A DNA stretch of 64,000 nucleotides, taken from NCBI GenBank assembly GCA_018266555.1, contig JAFEAF010000002.1:152667-216666 (forward strand), read 5' to 3'. Both the position numbers and the translations under genes were made by a program. The notes beneath the pieces were generated by a model. That model did not search any database and was not told the origin of the DNA. It saw nothing but the letters and a program-made list of their open reading frames with translations. Below are positions 7,799 to 17,858 of the stretch, piece after piece. This stretch comes from Bacteroidota bacterium. Its GTDB lineage: Bacteria > Bacteroidota > Bacteroidia > Chitinophagales > Chitinophagaceae. Each line of letters begins with the position of its first letter. Positions within the stretch are counted from its first letter, which is position 1.

Positions 7799-9454
7799 TT
7801 ACCCATTCATACTAGCAAGAAATTCTTCATTACTTTTCGTTCCTCTCATACGTTTCAGTAATTCATTCATCGCTTCTTCTGTATTCATGTCGGTAAGATA
7901 TACACGAAGCAAATTCATTCTTTGAAGCACATCCCTCTCCAGCAACAAATCATCACGCCGTGTAGAGGAAGCAACAAGGTCAATAGCAGGATAAATACGC
8001 CTGTTTGACAAACGGCGATCTAACTGTAATTCCATATTACCGGTTCCTTTAAATTCTTCAAAAATCACCTCGTCCATTTTACTTCCGGTATCAATCAATG
8101 CTGTTGCAAGAATAGTTAATGAACCTCCGTTTTCAATTTTCCTGGCTGCGCCAAAAAACTGTTTTGGTTTTTGCATTGCATTTGCTTCCACACCGCCGGA
8201 TAAAACTTTTCCGCTGGCAGGTGCTACCGTGTTGTGTGCACGGGCAAGGCGGGTGATAGAATCGAGAAGAATCACAACATCATGCCCACATTCAACAAGA
8301 CGTTTTGCTTTTTGCAAGGCAATAGTCGAAACTTTCACATGTTTTTCTGCGGGTTCATCAAAGGTAGATGCAATCACTTCTGCTTTTACGCTTCGTTCCA
8401 TGTCGGTTACCTCTTCAGGACGTTCATCCACCAGCACTACCATTAAATAACATTCGGGGTGATTTTCAGCAATGGCGTTTGCCACAGCTTTTAACAACAT
8501 AGTTTTACCGGTCTTAGGCTGAGCTACTATCAATCCACGTTGTCCTTTTCCGATCGGTGTAAATAAATCCATGATCCGGGTGGACATATCATTGGGCGCA
8601 GTAAACAAATTCAACTTTTCAAATGGGAACAAAGGAGTGAGATAGTCAAAAGGTACACGGTCACGAACTTCTTCGGGGCTTTTGGCATTGATAGTATCCA
8701 CTTTTAATAAAGCAAAATATTTTTCTCCTTCCTTCGGCGGACGCACTGCTCCGAAAACGGTGTCACCGGTTTTTAATCCAAATAATTTTATTTGTGATGG
8801 TGAAACATATACATCATCAGGAGAAGAAAGATAGTTGTAATCAGATGAGCGAAGGAATCCATATCCATCAGGCATCATTTCCAAAACACCTTCAGACATA
8901 ATCACACCATCAAACTCGATATTAAAAACCTGGTCACGGCGCTGCGGATAAACTTTAGGTGGTGTGCCGGCTCCATTTTCTGCCTCTGTGGAAGCGGTTG
9001 TAGTTTCTGTCACTTCTTCATTTGTTATTTCAGGTTCTACAGCGTTTTCGGTTTCTTCCAGAGGAGGAGTTGATTTTTCTCCATGATCCGGCATTTCTTT
9101 TTCATCAGATCTTCTGCGTCCTTTTTTGGGTAATGTTTTTTCTAAGGCAGGTTCCTGCCGGTTTTCTTTTTTAGGAGACATGTGTGGTTTTTTAAAAGAT
9201 TTTTTATCTGCATCTGAATCTTCCACTACTGCTTCTTCAGTGGTTAGACTTGTGGAGGTTTTAATAATACGTTTGCGCCGGGATTTATCGTCGCCGGTAC
9301 TCTTTTTTTCGCTTGCAATAACGGCCTGGCGATCCAAAATTTTATACACCAGTTCTTGTTTGTCGAGTTTCTTTGCGTTGGGTATTTTTAGCTGATCTGC
9401 AATATCCAACAGTTCTGGAACGAGCATGTCGTTCAATTGAAGAATATCGTACAT
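7799..9454 (-). CDS. rho: Transcription termination factor Rho with lineage-specific insertion
   Basis: A 551-residue hexameric RNA helicase that ends transcription. The N-terminal Rho_N helical domain ([21 protein letters not shown]) is followed by about 110 residues of charged, low-complexity sequence rich in Lys, Glu, Thr and Ser (residues about 50-165). Next comes the cold-shock RNA-binding domain ([20 protein letters not shown]), then the ATPase core with [15 protein letters not shown] (Walker A), [18 protein letters not shown], and the [17 protein letters not shown] and [11 protein letters not shown] loops. E. coli Rho has 419 residues; the extra length is the insertion, which is known in Bacteroidota. 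ATG 9454; monocistronic, ended by the hairpin at 7721-7752. Confidence 0.97.
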   Translation of the reverse strand: MYDILQLNDMLVPELLDIADQLKIPNAKKLDKQELVYKILDRQAVIASEKKSTGDDKSRRKRIIKTSTSLTTEEAVVEDSDADKKSFKKPHMSPKKENRQEPALEKTLPKKGRRRSDEKEMPDHGEKSTPPLEETENAVEPEITNEEVTETTTASTEAENGAGTPPKVYPQRRDQVFNIEFDGVIMSEGVLEMMPDGYGFLRSSDYNYLSSPDDVYVSPSQIKLFGLKTGDTVFGAVRPPKEGEKYFALLKVDTINAKSPEEVRDRVPFDYLTPLFPFEKLNLFTAPNDMSTRIMDLFTPIGKGQRGLIVAQPKTGKTMLLKAVANAIAENHPECYLMVVLVDERPEEVTDMERSVKAEVIASTFDEPAEKHVKVSTIALQKAKRLVECGHDVVILLDSITRLARAHNTVAPASGKVLSGGVEANAMQKPKQFFGAARKIENGGSLTILATALIDTGSKMDEVIFEEFKGTGNMELQLDRRLSNRRIYPAIDLVASSTRRDDLLLERDVLQRMNLLRVYLTDMNTEEAMNELLKRMRGTKSNEEFLASMNG

Positions 9455-9694
9455 ATTAAATATTAAGGTTAATCACTGAGCCACTTTCACCAATCTTAAT
9501 TTCTGAAACGATTTGAATTTATGTGAATGGAATCTGATAAAAACTGGTAAGCTGCAGGAAAAGGAGGAACTTATCAGCTGTTTTCCGGTGCAATAATACG
9601 GTGAAATTCGTAAAAACAAAAATTTTTAGCCTTCAAATCCGAATCGGAAAAGTCTTTAAGACGGTTTTGAGACTCCGGATTTCCTGCCGAATTG

Positions 9695-9702
9695 TACCTT
9701 TG
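9695..9702 (+). promoter_or_regulatory. -7 box for asnS
   Basis: TACCTTTG matches TAnnTTTG and lies 22 bases before ATG 9724. A TTTG at 9666-9669 could serve as -33 element but is somewhat far. The position argues against translation starting upstream at 9601. Confidence 0.5.
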
Positions 9703-9723
9703 CGGCTCTTTTTAAGATTTAAT

Positions 9724-11163
9724 ATGTTCAACAAAAGGGTGAAAATAAAAGAACTATTGACTTGGGAGCCCGGTAACCAGGAAGTAACGATAATGGGGTG
9801 GGTTCGCACATTCAGGAACAACCAGTTCATCGCTGTTAATGATGGCTCTACCAATACAAATCTCCAGGTCTTGCTGGAATTAGGAAAATATGATGATGAT
9901 TTTTTAAAGCGAATCACAACTTCTGCTGCTTTGAAAATAACCGGAACGGTAATTCCATCACCCGGCAAAGGGCAAAAACTGGAACTGAAAGCAACATCAG
10001 TCGAAATTCTTGGAGATTCCGACCCGGAAAAGTATCCATTACAACCTAAAAAGCACAGCCTCGAATTTTTAAGAGAAATCGCACATCTTCGTTTTCGCAC
10101 CAATACATTTGGATCGGTATTCCGGGTTCGCCATGCGCTTGCTTATGCTATTCATAAATTTTTTAATGATAAAGGATTTTTATACCTGCACACTCCCATC
10201 ATTTCGGCAAGTGATGCTGAAGGCGCCGGCGAACTATTTCGTGTTACCACTTTACCATTTGAAAATTTTCCAAAGAATGAAGACGGAACTGTAAATTTTA
10301 AAGAAGATTTTTTTGGACGTAGCACCAACTTAACGGTGAGCGGACAATTGGAGGGGGAATTAGCAGCTACTGCGTTTAGCGACATTTATACTTTTGGCCC
10401 TACTTTTCGTGCGGAGAATTCCAACACGGCAAGGCATCTTGCAGAATTCTGGATGATTGAACCTGAGATGGCTTTTTATGATTTAGAGGATAACATGAAT
10501 CTTGCAGAAGAATTTATACGGTACATTATTCAGCATGCAATGGATCATAACCGGGAAGACCTGGAATTTTTAGCCCAACGTTTAGAGGATGAAGAAAAAC
10601 AATTGCCTCAGGACAAACGAAGCGGAATGAACCTGATGGACAAACTTGAGTTTATTTTAAAAAATAGTTTTGAACGGATCAGTTATTCCGAAGCCATTGA
10701 AATTTTAAAAGAAAGTAATCACAACAAGAAAAAGAAATTTCAGTTTCCCATTTCAGGCTGGGGCATGGATTTGCAAAGCGAACATGAACGATACCTGGTA
10801 GAAAAACATTTTAAAAAACCTGTTATTCTCAACAATTACCCAAAAGAGATCAAGGCATTTTATATGCGGCAAAATGATGATGGAAAAACGGTGGCCGCTA
10901 TGGATATTTTGGTACCCGGCATTGGTGAAATTGTTGGTGGCTCACAAAGAGAAGAACGATTAGATAAGCTGGAACAACGCATGAAAGACATGCACATTCC
11001 TGAAAAAGACTTATGGTGGTATCTGGATATAAGGAGATATGGCACCGTGCCTCATTCGGGATTTGGTTTAGGTTTTGAGAGAATGGTTCAGTTTGTAACC
11101 GGAATGACCAATATTCGTGATGTCATCGCTTTTCCACGTACTCCGGGCAATGCAGAGTTTTAA
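9724..11163 (+). CDS. asnS: Asparaginyl-tRNA synthetase
   Basis: A class IIb aminoacyl-tRNA synthetase of 479 residues that charges tRNA-Asn. The N-terminal OB-fold anticodon domain covers residues 1-110 ([20 protein letters not shown]). The catalytic core shows [11 protein letters not shown] (motif 1 region), the motif 2 [19 protein letters not shown], and motif 3 [14 protein letters not shown]. The frame is open upstream to 9601, giving 41 basic, hydrophobic residues that are absent from the family; ATG 9724 gives a normal N-terminus and lies just after the -7 box. The gene is divergent from rho across a 269-base region. Confidence 0.96.
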   Translation: MFNKRVKIKELLTWEPGNQEVTIMGWVRTFRNNQFIAVNDGSTNTNLQVLLELGKYDDDFLKRITTSAALKITGTVIPSPGKGQKLELKATSVEILGDSDPEKYPLQPKKHSLEFLREIAHLRFRTNTFGSVFRVRHALAYAIHKFFNDKGFLYLHTPIISASDAEGAGELFRVTTLPFENFPKNEDGTVNFKEDFFGRSTNLTVSGQLEGELAATAFSDIYTFGPTFRAENSNTARHLAEFWMIEPEMAFYDLEDNMNLAEEFIRYIIQHAMDHNREDLEFLAQRLEDEEKQLPQDKRSGMNLMDKLEFILKNSFERISYSEAIEILKESNHNKKKKFQFPISGWGMDLQSEHERYLVEKHFKKPVILNNYPKEIKAFYMRQNDDGKTVAAMDILVPGIGEIVGGSQREERLDKLEQRMKDMHIPEKDLWWYLDIRRYGTVPHSGFGLGFERMVQFVTGMTNIRDVIAFPRTPGNAEF

Positions 11164-11228
11164 GTAAAGCAATAAAGAACAACTGTTAAAAATAAAGAGC
11201 AGAAATTATTTTCCTCTTTTCTTTCAGA

Positions 11229-12056
11229 TTATTCATGCACGCACATCACGGGAATGTGTGATTCAAAAACAAGTTGCCGGGTTGAACTTGACTTGAATAT
11301 ACTTTGCAATAGTTTATGTTTTTTGGGAACCGCAATAATAAGGTCTAAATTATTTTCTTCAGCAAATTGATTGATGCCGTCTTCAATATCCTTTTGTTCA
11401 ATAAAATGGTATGAAGGATTTACATCTTCGAGCATGGTATGAAGCAGCAGGGACTGCTCCGGTGTTTCGGGTTTGAAATGACGGTTTTCAAAATCCACAT
11501 TCAGCACATGCAACTCTGCATTGAATTCTCGAATTATGTCTTTTATAAAATGGATTGGCGTGGTTTCAATTACTTCTCTGAAATCACAGGCAAAGCCGAT
11601 TTTTTTTACTCCTTGTCCAAATTCTTTTCCCGGCGGAACACAGATTACCGGCCAGGAGAGATGGCGGATTGCTGTCAATGTCACACTGCCAAACATCATT
11701 CTTTCTATTCCCGATGCACCCTTTGTGCCCATAACAACGGCAAAAGGGTTTATTTTACTGCAAAGCTTTTCCATTTCATCAACAACATTTCCCAACAAAG
11801 CTTCAGTATAAACCTTAATTTTTCCTGAAGTGATGTGCTCAACAGAAGCCTTTAGTTCTGATAACTTTCTTTCAGCCTCTTTTTTCAGGTCATCAATGGA
11901 AATAAAAACCACCGGAACATCTGTCATGCTAACCGGCACCTGGTAAACGTGTAGCAAAACAATGTTGGCATTGATGGATATTGCCATATCTACTCCATAA
12001 TTCATTGCATTAGTGGCAATGGGGGAAAAATCTGTCGGGATAATTATCGCTTTCAT
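11229..12056 (-). CDS. Tandem universal stress protein (UspA-like)
   Basis: A 275-residue cytosolic protein made of two Usp domains. Domain 1 (residues 1-145) starts KAIIIPTDFSPIATNAMNYG and ends with the nucleotide-binding loop GTKGASGIERMMFGSVT, which fits the G-2x-G-9x-G-(S/T) ATP-binding pattern. Domain 2 (from about 150, KKIGFACDFREVIETTP) lacks this loop and ends with a degenerate KHKLLQSIFKSSSTRQLVF. Such tandem Usp proteins are common stress-response nucleotide-binding proteins in Bacteroidota. It converges on asnS with a 65-base gap, and no obvious operon partner is present. Confidence 0.9.
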   Translation of the reverse strand: MKAIIIPTDFSPIATNAMNYGVDMAISINANIVLLHVYQVPVSMTDVPVVFISIDDLKKEAERKLSELKASVEHITSGKIKVYTEALLGNVVDEMEKLCSKINPFAVVMGTKGASGIERMMFGSVTLTAIRHLSWPVICVPPGKEFGQGVKKIGFACDFREVIETTPIHFIKDIIREFNAELHVLNVDFENRHFKPETPEQSLLLHTMLEDVNPSYHFIEQKDIEDGINQFAEENNLDLIIAVPKKHKLLQSIFKSSSTRQLVFESHIPVMCVHE

Positions 12057-12141
12057 ATAAAAAATGTTGAAGTAAAAATAGAACAGTAACCTATTGAATT
12101 AGGTGACGAGGATCAATACCAGGGATGATTTTGTTATATTT

Positions 12142-13188
12142 TTATTTATGAACAAGCCCTTGAAAAGAAAAAATTCTTTGCAGAATATTTTCCCGGATAC
12201 TCATGTAAAATAAATTGATATCTCCCGGATGATAATTTTTAGTGAAGTATAAAAAACTCCAGGGAAATTTTGGGTGCCTTACCCAAAGTACGCCTTTGTT
12301 AATGTTTATTTGAGCATCAGTAGTGTGTTTGACAAGTTTATTGAATTTAAATAATATACTACCCGGATTCATTGACCGGGGAGCATAAGCTGAATCGGTT
12401 CTCCAGTTTAGTGGATTGGTAACATAGGAATCACCACCTTCATTTTTAAGATATGGAGGAATATAGTTTTTCTCCAAAGTTCTCCAACTACATATACATC
12501 CTGTTTGCAATGAATCGGAACACATTTTCAACGATGAAAAATATTCTTTTGGAACCGGCCAGCCGGGAATATATGCTACCACTAATTGATTCTGCAATGT
12601 TTTGTTTTCAAAATACTTTTTGAGTATTCGTTCTGCAAGTAAGGATCCCTGGCTATGCCCGGCAATAATAATAGGTCTTCCATGATTCCAGTTTTTCAGG
12701 TAATACTCAAAAGCAGTTTTCACATCACTGTATGCAAGGCCAATTGCCTGACCGGATTTTTCTTTATCCTTTATAAAAAATGCACTCAGATGAGCTTGCC
12801 TGTATCTTGGAGCAAACACTCTGCATTGAGCATTGAATACACTGGCCTGGTATAAAATGGTTGAATAATCTGTTTTTGCATTCAGATAGCTGTCATCAAT
12901 ATCAGCATTCATTTGCTTGGGCGTTCTCTTTCTTCTTTTGGTATATGTTGTTGGATGAATAAAAAAAACATCAACCGAAGTATCTCTTTCTTCTTCAAGA
13001 AGCGGCTTTGGAATACTGTCGGATGGATCATGTTTCCATGGATGCGCTGCCCAATAATTTAAATTGCTGTAATCGGGTTTTCCATCAGAACTTTTAAAAG
13101 CATATTGACTTCTGAATACATCATATTTATTGGAACAGGAAAAAAGGAAAACCAGACTAACGAAATAAAATATTATAAACCGAAACAT
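12142..13188 (-). CDS. DUF3089 alpha/beta-hydrolase lipoprotein
   Basis: A 348-residue protein with a lipoprotein signal (FVSLVFLFSCSNKYD; lipidated Cys 18). The DUF3089 hallmarks are visible: YWAAHPWKHDPSD, VDVFFIHPTTY, and the nucleophile elbow GHSQGS. The family adopts an alpha/beta-hydrolase fold and is thought to include esterases or lysophospholipases; the natural substrate is not known. The Cys anchors it to a membrane on the periplasmic or outer side. It stands alone, on the other strand from the NTF2-like gene at 13407, with a 218-base divergent region in between. Confidence 0.87.
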   Translation of the reverse strand: MFRFIIFYFVSLVFLFSCSNKYDVFRSQYAFKSSDGKPDYSNLNYWAAHPWKHDPSDSIPKPLLEEERDTSVDVFFIHPTTYTKRRKRTPKQMNADIDDSYLNAKTDYSTILYQASVFNAQCRVFAPRYRQAHLSAFFIKDKEKSGQAIGLAYSDVKTAFEYYLKNWNHGRPIIIAGHSQGSLLAERILKKYFENKTLQNQLVVAYIPGWPVPKEYFSSLKMCSDSLQTGCICSWRTLEKNYIPPYLKNEGGDSYVTNPLNWRTDSAYAPRSMNPGSILFKFNKLVKHTTDAQININKGVLWVRHPKFPWSFLYFTKNYHPGDINLFYMSIRENILQRIFSFQGLVHK

Positions 13189-13333
13189 AAAAGTAAAAAA
13201 AGCAAAAAGGATAATTTATGACTTACTGGCACCGAAATTTATTTTCTACGTAAATTATTTTTGGCCTATAATATTAATAATACAATGATAATCAATAACA
13301 AACAGTATAGTATTAAAAATATTTTAAAAAATA

Positions 13334-13358
13334 TGGTACTATGTTTTATAAAGTACCA
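13334..13358. promoter_or_regulatory. Inverted repeat, candidate PadR operator
   Basis: TGGTACT (13334-13340) and AGTACCA (13352-13358) form a perfect 7-bp inverted repeat around an 11-base AT-rich centre. It sits just upstream of the -7 box at 13369 for the operon that encodes a PadR regulator. PadR dimers typically bind such dyads; here it would be autoregulation. Confidence 0.5.
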
Positions 13359-13368
13359 AATATTGTCT

Positions 13369-13376
13369 TAGATTTG
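13369..13376 (+). promoter_or_regulatory. -7 box for the NTF2-like/PadR/PspC operon
   Basis: TAGATTTG matches TAnnTTTG and lies 30 bases before ATG 13407. The inverted repeat at 13334-13358 covers the region where the -33 element would be, so a bound repressor could block polymerase. Confidence 0.5.
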
Positions 13377-13406
13377 TGTTGTTATACAATATTTGAAATA
13401 TAAAAT

Positions 13407-13892
13407 ATGAAAGAAATCAGTTCAAAAATAATGCGGGGATCGATAATAGTTTTTCTTTTCTCAATTAGCCTTTCTTTAAAATCACAGGTAAAACAAGGGC
13501 TGCCACCCAGCGATACACTTTATCAAAAAATACTGCATCTGGATAGTCTTGTTTTTGGCGCTTTTAACAAAAGGGATACAAGTGCCTTTGCTGTTTACTT
13601 CAGCAAGAGCCTTGAGTTTTATCATGACATTGGCGGATTAACTGGTTTTGAGGAAACCACCGGTTTTTTAAAATCTCTTATTAAGCAGAAATCGGATTTG
13701 AAAAGATATTTGATAAAGGGAACTTTTGAAGTATATCCAATTCCCGGTTATGGAGTAATGGAGTTAGGTACGCATCAATTTGTTCATACGGAAAATGGTA
13801 AACAGATCATAGGCACATTTAAATTTTTACATATCTGGAAAAAAGATAATAATGATTGGATTATTACGAGAGTCATCAGTTATGGTCATTAA
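13407..13892 (+). CDS. Exported NTF2-like (SnoaL/DUF4440-type) protein
   Basis: A 161-residue protein with an N-terminal hydrophobic export segment (IIVFLFSISLSLKSQ). The mature part shows the NTF2/SnoaL pattern: an initial helix DTLYQKILHLDSLVFGAFNKRDTSAFAVYF, then FYHDIGGLTGFEETTGFLKSL and the final strands GTFKFLHIWKKDNNDWIITRVISYGH. Members of this fold are small-molecule binders or enzymes; no specific activity can be named. It is the first gene of a three-gene unit, 35 bases before the PadR gene. Its location next to PadR and PspC suggests a role in envelope or compound stress, which is inference. Confidence 0.8.
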   Translation: MKEISSKIMRGSIIVFLFSISLSLKSQVKQGLPPSDTLYQKILHLDSLVFGAFNKRDTSAFAVYFSKSLEFYHDIGGLTGFEETTGFLKSLIKQKSDLKRYLIKGTFEVYPIPGYGVMELGTHQFVHTENGKQIIGTFKFLHIWKKDNNDWIITRVISYGH

Positions 13893-13927
13893 CGAAATAG
13901 AAAGAAAAAATTGTAAAGTAAAGGATT

Positions 13928-14269
13928 ATGAATATTGAGAATACACAAAGCCAGATGAAGAAAGGGATACTGGAATTCTGCATTCTTTCCATTATCCGCA
14001 GAGGCGAAGCGTACCCAAGTGATATTGTGGAAGAAATGAAAGCAGCTAATCTGAATATCCTTGAAGGAACACTTTATCCGCTTCTGACCCGGTTGAAAAA
14101 TGCCGAAATGTTAACCTACCGGTGGGTGGAAAGCAATTCGGGCCCTCCCCGGAAATATTTTTCATTGACGGATAAAGGTGAAAAATTTTACAATGAATTG
14201 GAGCAAACCTGGACGGAACTGGCAAACGGAGTAAATGCTCTTGCCAATAAAAAACCGAACAACCCATAA
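13928..14269 (+). CDS. PadR-family transcriptional regulator
   Basis: A 113-residue winged-helix protein. The N-terminus QMKKGILEFCILSIIRRGEAYPSDIVEEM, the recognition helix region ILEGTLYPLLTRLKNAEMLTYRWVES and the wing GPPRKYFSLTDKGEKF are diagnostic for PadR. It is a small subfamily-2 form with a short C-terminal dimer helix. It sits 32 bases before the PspC-domain gene; this pair recurs in Bacteroidota and the regulator is assumed to repress its own operon, probably through the dyad at 13334-13358. The inducing signal is unknown. Confidence 0.92.
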   Translation: MNIENTQSQMKKGILEFCILSIIRRGEAYPSDIVEEMKAANLNILEGTLYPLLTRLKNAEMLTYRWVESNSGPPRKYFSLTDKGEKFYNELEQTWTELANGVNALANKKPNNP

Positions 14270-14301
14270 CAACACAACTTCAACCAATAAAAAATTTTAT
14301 A

Positions 14302-16497
14302 ATGAAAAAGATCATAAATATAAATCTGAGTGGCCGGGTGATACCGATAGAAGATTCGGCTTATGAAAAACTGCAGGCTTATATTGAAAGTTTGCGCCGT
14401 CATTTTGCAAACGAAGAAGGCCGGGATGAGATTATCAATGATATTGAAAGCCGTATTGCAGAATTGATGAATGAAAAAGTTCGCAAAGGGGCTGATCGCA
14501 TCACCGATGCTGATGTGGATGAGATTATGGCTTCTATGGGCAGGCCGGAAGATTTTGAAACAGATGAAACAGCAACAACACAGGATTCAAAATCACAACA
14601 ACAACAGCAGCAACAACAAACATCATATACTGATTTTTCAGAAAAAAAAGAGCGTAAACGCCTTTATCGTGATTCCAGTGATAAGTTTATCGGCGGTGTT
14701 TGTTCGGGCATTGCGAATTACCTGAATGTGGATCCTGCCATCGTTCGTATTCTGTTTGCCATTATCACTTTTGGAGGATTCGGTTTAGGATTTCTTATTT
14801 ATATTTTATTATGGATTGTATTACCCTCGAAAGAAAACGAGGGTTTTTCCGGAAAAAGATTATACCGCAATCCCGATGATAAAGTGATCGGAGGAGTGGC
14901 CGGTGGCCTGGCTGCGTATTTCAACATAAAAGCTTCTACACTCCGATTGATCTTTGCTGCTCCTATTTTGTTGAATATCTTTTTTAATATCATTAATGGA
15001 TTTAGCTGGCGATACGATTTTCATTTATTTCCTAATATCTTTTTCGGCTCGCTGAGCGGAACCTTTTTCCTCGGGTATATTATTTTGTGGATCGTTTTGC
15101 CAGAGGCAAGAAGCCCTTATGAAAAAATGGAAATGCGGGGAGAAAAAGTAGATGTAAATACCATTCATCAAAATGTAAAAGAAGGTATTCAGCAAACAAA
15201 AGACCGACTGAAAGATTGGGGAAATGAAGTAAAAGAATCGGCCCAAAATTTTGGCGATAAGGCAAAAAATTTTGCAAACACAAGGGGGAAAGCTTTTGCA
15301 TCAGAAGCCGGTAATGTTGCCCGGAGAACAGGAAATGGGATAGGCCATGCATTTGGGGTATTATTCAAAGTGTTCTTTTTATTTGTCGCCGGCTCCATTG
15401 CATTTGGATTATTTATAGCATTCATTGTACTGATATTTGGAGGAATTGCATGGTGGCCGGTGAATAATTTTTTGTGGACCAGTAAATGGCAACAATTATA
15501 TGCCTGGGGAACTTTGATTTTCTTTTTTGGAGTTCCGTTAATTGCTTTTATTACCTGGATCATTCGCCGTATTATCCGGGTTCGTTCCCGCAACAGTTAT
15601 ATCGGATGGACATTCGGCGGTTTATGGGTAATCGGCTGGATTTCGGCAACATTATTTGCGGCAAGTATTTCAAAAGACCTGAGAGATTATGAGCACAATG
15701 ATTCAAATTTTTCCATCACACAGCCGGCAAATGAAAAGATGATTGTAAAAGTATCTGAACCTGCATTGGAATTCACCGGAAATTTTGCATGGATGGATAA
15801 TGAATCCACCGGATGGGATCTTTCTGAAGACACACTTAAGCTTTCTGCTATCCGGTTGGATGTAATACTTAGCGAAGACTCCGACTATCATGTGATGATA
15901 AAAAAATACAGTGCCGGTCGGACAAGGGAAGAGGCATTATGGAGAGCAAACCGAATTCAATATAATGTGAATTACAAAGACAGCATTTTGGATTTAGGAA
16001 GCGGTTATGCTATAGACAAGGAGAGCAAATTCAGAGGACAAAGAATTGACATTGAAATAAGAGTGCCTGCTGGTAAAAAAATTCGCTTCGATCAAACCGT
16101 GGAAGACCGGCTAAATCCATTTAATATCAGGATCAGGAGATACCGTGGCTGGAAAAGAAACATTCGCATTGATGTGAATGAAAGCGATAATTTTCCATGG
16201 AGTGTCAATACTGATTATACTATGGGAAAAGATGGTCGGTTAATTAACCCTGAAGGAAAACCAGTAAGTAATAATTATCGGTACCAGGAACAAGACACTC
16301 AAAAATTAAAAACAACAGATCCGCTTGAAGAAAGAAAGAAAAAATGGGAAGAAGAAGGCAGAAAAATAAAAGAAGAGGAAATGAAAAAACAGAATAAAAC
16401 GACCGGATATTTATCAAATCCCTCAAATGATATTATGAGTAATACTGCTGTATTTACCCCATCCCCAATATTTTCACTGGTAAACACATTCAATTAA
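14302..16497 (+). CDS. Tandem PspC-domain membrane protein
   Basis: A 731-residue inner-membrane protein. Residues 1-95 are a soluble PspC-associated domain (IININLSGRVIPIEDSAYEK, IESRIAELMNEK, DEIMASMGRPEDF). A Gln-rich linker with a run of eight Gln follows (CAA/CAG repeats around 14596-14620). Two PspC domains come next: KRLYRDSSDKFIGGVCSGIA and KRLYRNPDDKVIGGVAGGLA, each with membrane helices ending in LLWIVLP or ILWIVLP. After a charged helix come further membrane segments (FLFVAGSIAFGLFIAFIVLIF, LIFFFGVPLIAFITWIIR, GLWVIGWISATLFAASI) and a C-terminal beta-rich region of about 230 residues. PspC proteins sense or relay envelope stress in proteobacteria; the Bacteroidota form is less studied. 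Controlled with the PadR gene. Confidence 0.9.
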   Translation: MKKIININLSGRVIPIEDSAYEKLQAYIESLRRHFANEEGRDEIINDIESRIAELMNEKVRKGADRITDADVDEIMASMGRPEDFETDETATTQDSKSQQQQQQQQTSYTDFSEKKERKRLYRDSSDKFIGGVCSGIANYLNVDPAIVRILFAIITFGGFGLGFLIYILLWIVLPSKENEGFSGKRLYRNPDDKVIGGVAGGLAAYFNIKASTLRLIFAAPILLNIFFNIINGFSWRYDFHLFPNIFFGSLSGTFFLGYIILWIVLPEARSPYEKMEMRGEKVDVNTIHQNVKEGIQQTKDRLKDWGNEVKESAQNFGDKAKNFANTRGKAFASEAGNVARRTGNGIGHAFGVLFKVFFLFVAGSIAFGLFIAFIVLIFGGIAWWPVNNFLWTSKWQQLYAWGTLIFFFGVPLIAFITWIIRRIIRVRSRNSYIGWTFGGLWVIGWISATLFAASISKDLRDYEHNDSNFSITQPANEKMIVKVSEPALEFTGNFAWMDNESTGWDLSEDTLKLSAIRLDVILSEDSDYHVMIKKYSAGRTREEALWRANRIQYNVNYKDSILDLGSGYAIDKESKFRGQRIDIEIRVPAGKKIRFDQTVEDRLNPFNIRIRRYRGWKRNIRIDVNESDNFPWSVNTDYTMGKDGRLINPEGKPVSNNYRYQEQDTQKLKTTDPLEERKKKWEEEGRKIKEEEMKKQNKTTGYLSNPSNDIMSNTAVFTPSPIFSLVNTFN

Positions 16498-16515
16498 GCG
16501 AGGTTGAAGTTGAGA

Positions 16516-16570
16516 ATCTGCCTTTGGCAGATACCAGGAGGGCTCTTTATTAAAGGGCCTTTCGGTTTTT
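16516..16570 (+). terminator. Double hairpin and T-rich tail after the PspC operon
   Basis: First hairpin: ATCTGCC (16516-16522) with GGCAGAT (16526-16532). Second hairpin: GGCTCTTT (16541-16548) with AAAGGGCC (16552-16559, one G-U pair), followed by a T-rich stretch ending in TTTTT. The second has the shape of an intrinsic terminator. Confidence 0.65.
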
Positions 16571-16667
16571 GATAAACTTACTATTTACAATAAACAATTT
16601 TTCAAACATCCTGAAATTTTAAAAATATATTGCCCTATACATCTTAAAAAGACGATTGTTTTTATTC

Positions 16668-16675
16668 TACATTTG
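16668..16675 (+). promoter_or_regulatory. -7 box for gcvT
   Basis: TACATTTG, followed by CAG, matches TAnnTTTG and lies 22 bases before ATG 16697. A T-rich stretch just upstream may stand in for a -33 element. Confidence 0.5.
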
Positions 16676-16696
16676 CAGCAATTTCAAAATTTCTGA

Positions 16697-17782
16697 ATGA
16701 AGAACACACCGTTTTACTCCAAACATATTGCACTCGGCGCAAAGATGGCTGAATTCGCCGGATATAATATGCCGATCAGCTATACCGGAATCAACGATGA
16801 ACATGCTGCCGTTAGAAAAAATGCCGGAGTTTTTGATGTTAGCCACATGGGAGAATTTATTTTAAAAGGAGAAAATGCATTAGATCTTATTCAGCGAGTA
16901 ACCAGTAACGATGCATCCAAACTCACAGCGGGAAAAGCACAATACAGTTGCCTGACCAATGACAACGGAGGCATCGTTGATGATTTATTAGTGTATTGCA
17001 TCGAAGAGAACGGGGTTTATATGCTGGTGGTTAACGCTGCAAATATTGAAAAAGACTGGAATTGGATTTCAAAACACAATAACAGGAATGTAGAAATGCA
17101 TAACATTTCTGATAAAACTTGTTTACTTGCAATTCAGGGCCCCCATGCTACTAAGATGCTTCAGCCACTTACCGAAATGGACATTTTGAATTTAAAATAT
17201 TACACGTTTGCAAAGGGAAAATTTGCCGGGGCTGATAACGTATTGGTAAGTGCAACGGGATATACCGGTGCCGGGGGAGTTGAAATTTATTTTGAAGACA
17301 AAGATGAAATTGCCGATAAAATCTGGAATGCCATTTTTGAAATTGGAGAGCCGCAAGGATTAAAACCAGTAGGCCTTGGGGCAAGGGACACACTTCGCCT
17401 GGAAATGGGATTTTGTTTATATGGAAATGATATTGATGATACCACTTCCCCGCTTGAAGCAGGATTGGGATGGATCACAAAATTTACCAAAGATTATACC
17501 GCAAAACCCATACTTGAAAAACAAAAATACGAAGGAGTAAAACGGAAGTTGGTAGGATTTGAAATGAAGGATAAGGGAATTCCCCGCCACGGCTATGAAA
17601 TAAAGGATGGTTCCGGCATAAAAATTGGCGTGGTGACATCCGGTACACAATCTCCCAGTTTAAACAAAGCCATTGGTTTAGGGTATGTGGATGTAAAATA
17701 TTCGACGCTTGATTCGGAAATTTTTATTTCTGTCCGGGATAAATTACTAAGAGCACAAGTGGTAAAGCTCCCATTCGGCTAA
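16697..17782 (+). CDS. gcvT: Glycine cleavage system aminomethyltransferase (T protein)
   Basis: A 361-residue cytosolic enzyme. In the glycine cleavage complex it takes the aminomethyl group from the H-protein lipoyl arm and passes the carbon to tetrahydrofolate, releasing ammonia. Clear motifs are [59 protein letters not shown] and [20 protein letters not shown]. Length is standard. The other glycine-cleavage genes are not in the window, as is usual in Bacteroidota where they are scattered. An SRPBCC gene follows 76 bases downstream on the same strand. No glycine riboswitch was seen in the short leader. Confidence 0.96.
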   Translation: MKNTPFYSKHIALGAKMAEFAGYNMPISYTGINDEHAAVRKNAGVFDVSHMGEFILKGENALDLIQRVTSNDASKLTAGKAQYSCLTNDNGGIVDDLLVYCIEENGVYMLVVNAANIEKDWNWISKHNNRNVEMHNISDKTCLLAIQGPHATKMLQPLTEMDILNLKYYTFAKGKFAGADNVLVSATGYTGAGGVEIYFEDKDEIADKIWNAIFEIGEPQGLKPVGLGARDTLRLEMGFCLYGNDIDDTTSPLEAGLGWITKFTKDYTAKPILEKQKYEGVKRKLVGFEMKDKGIPRHGYEIKDGSGIKIGVVTSGTQSPSLNKAIGLGYVDVKYSTLDSEIFISVRDKLLRAQVVKLPFG

Positions 17783-17858
17783 ATTAAAAAGCCAAAAATA
17801 AATAGAAGGCTATTCGGAGTTGTGATTTGGTTTTTTAGTTTTTAAATTTGAAAATATC

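Noticed and set aside
9455-9480. Half-site TTAACCTTAA upstream of rho as a further response-regulator site
   Set aside because: Only one half-site is present; the second unit at 10-base distance is missing.
9601-9723. N-terminal extension of AsnS by 41 residues
   Set aside because: The extension is basic and unlike the family, starts at GTG, and a -7 box at 9695 lies within it.
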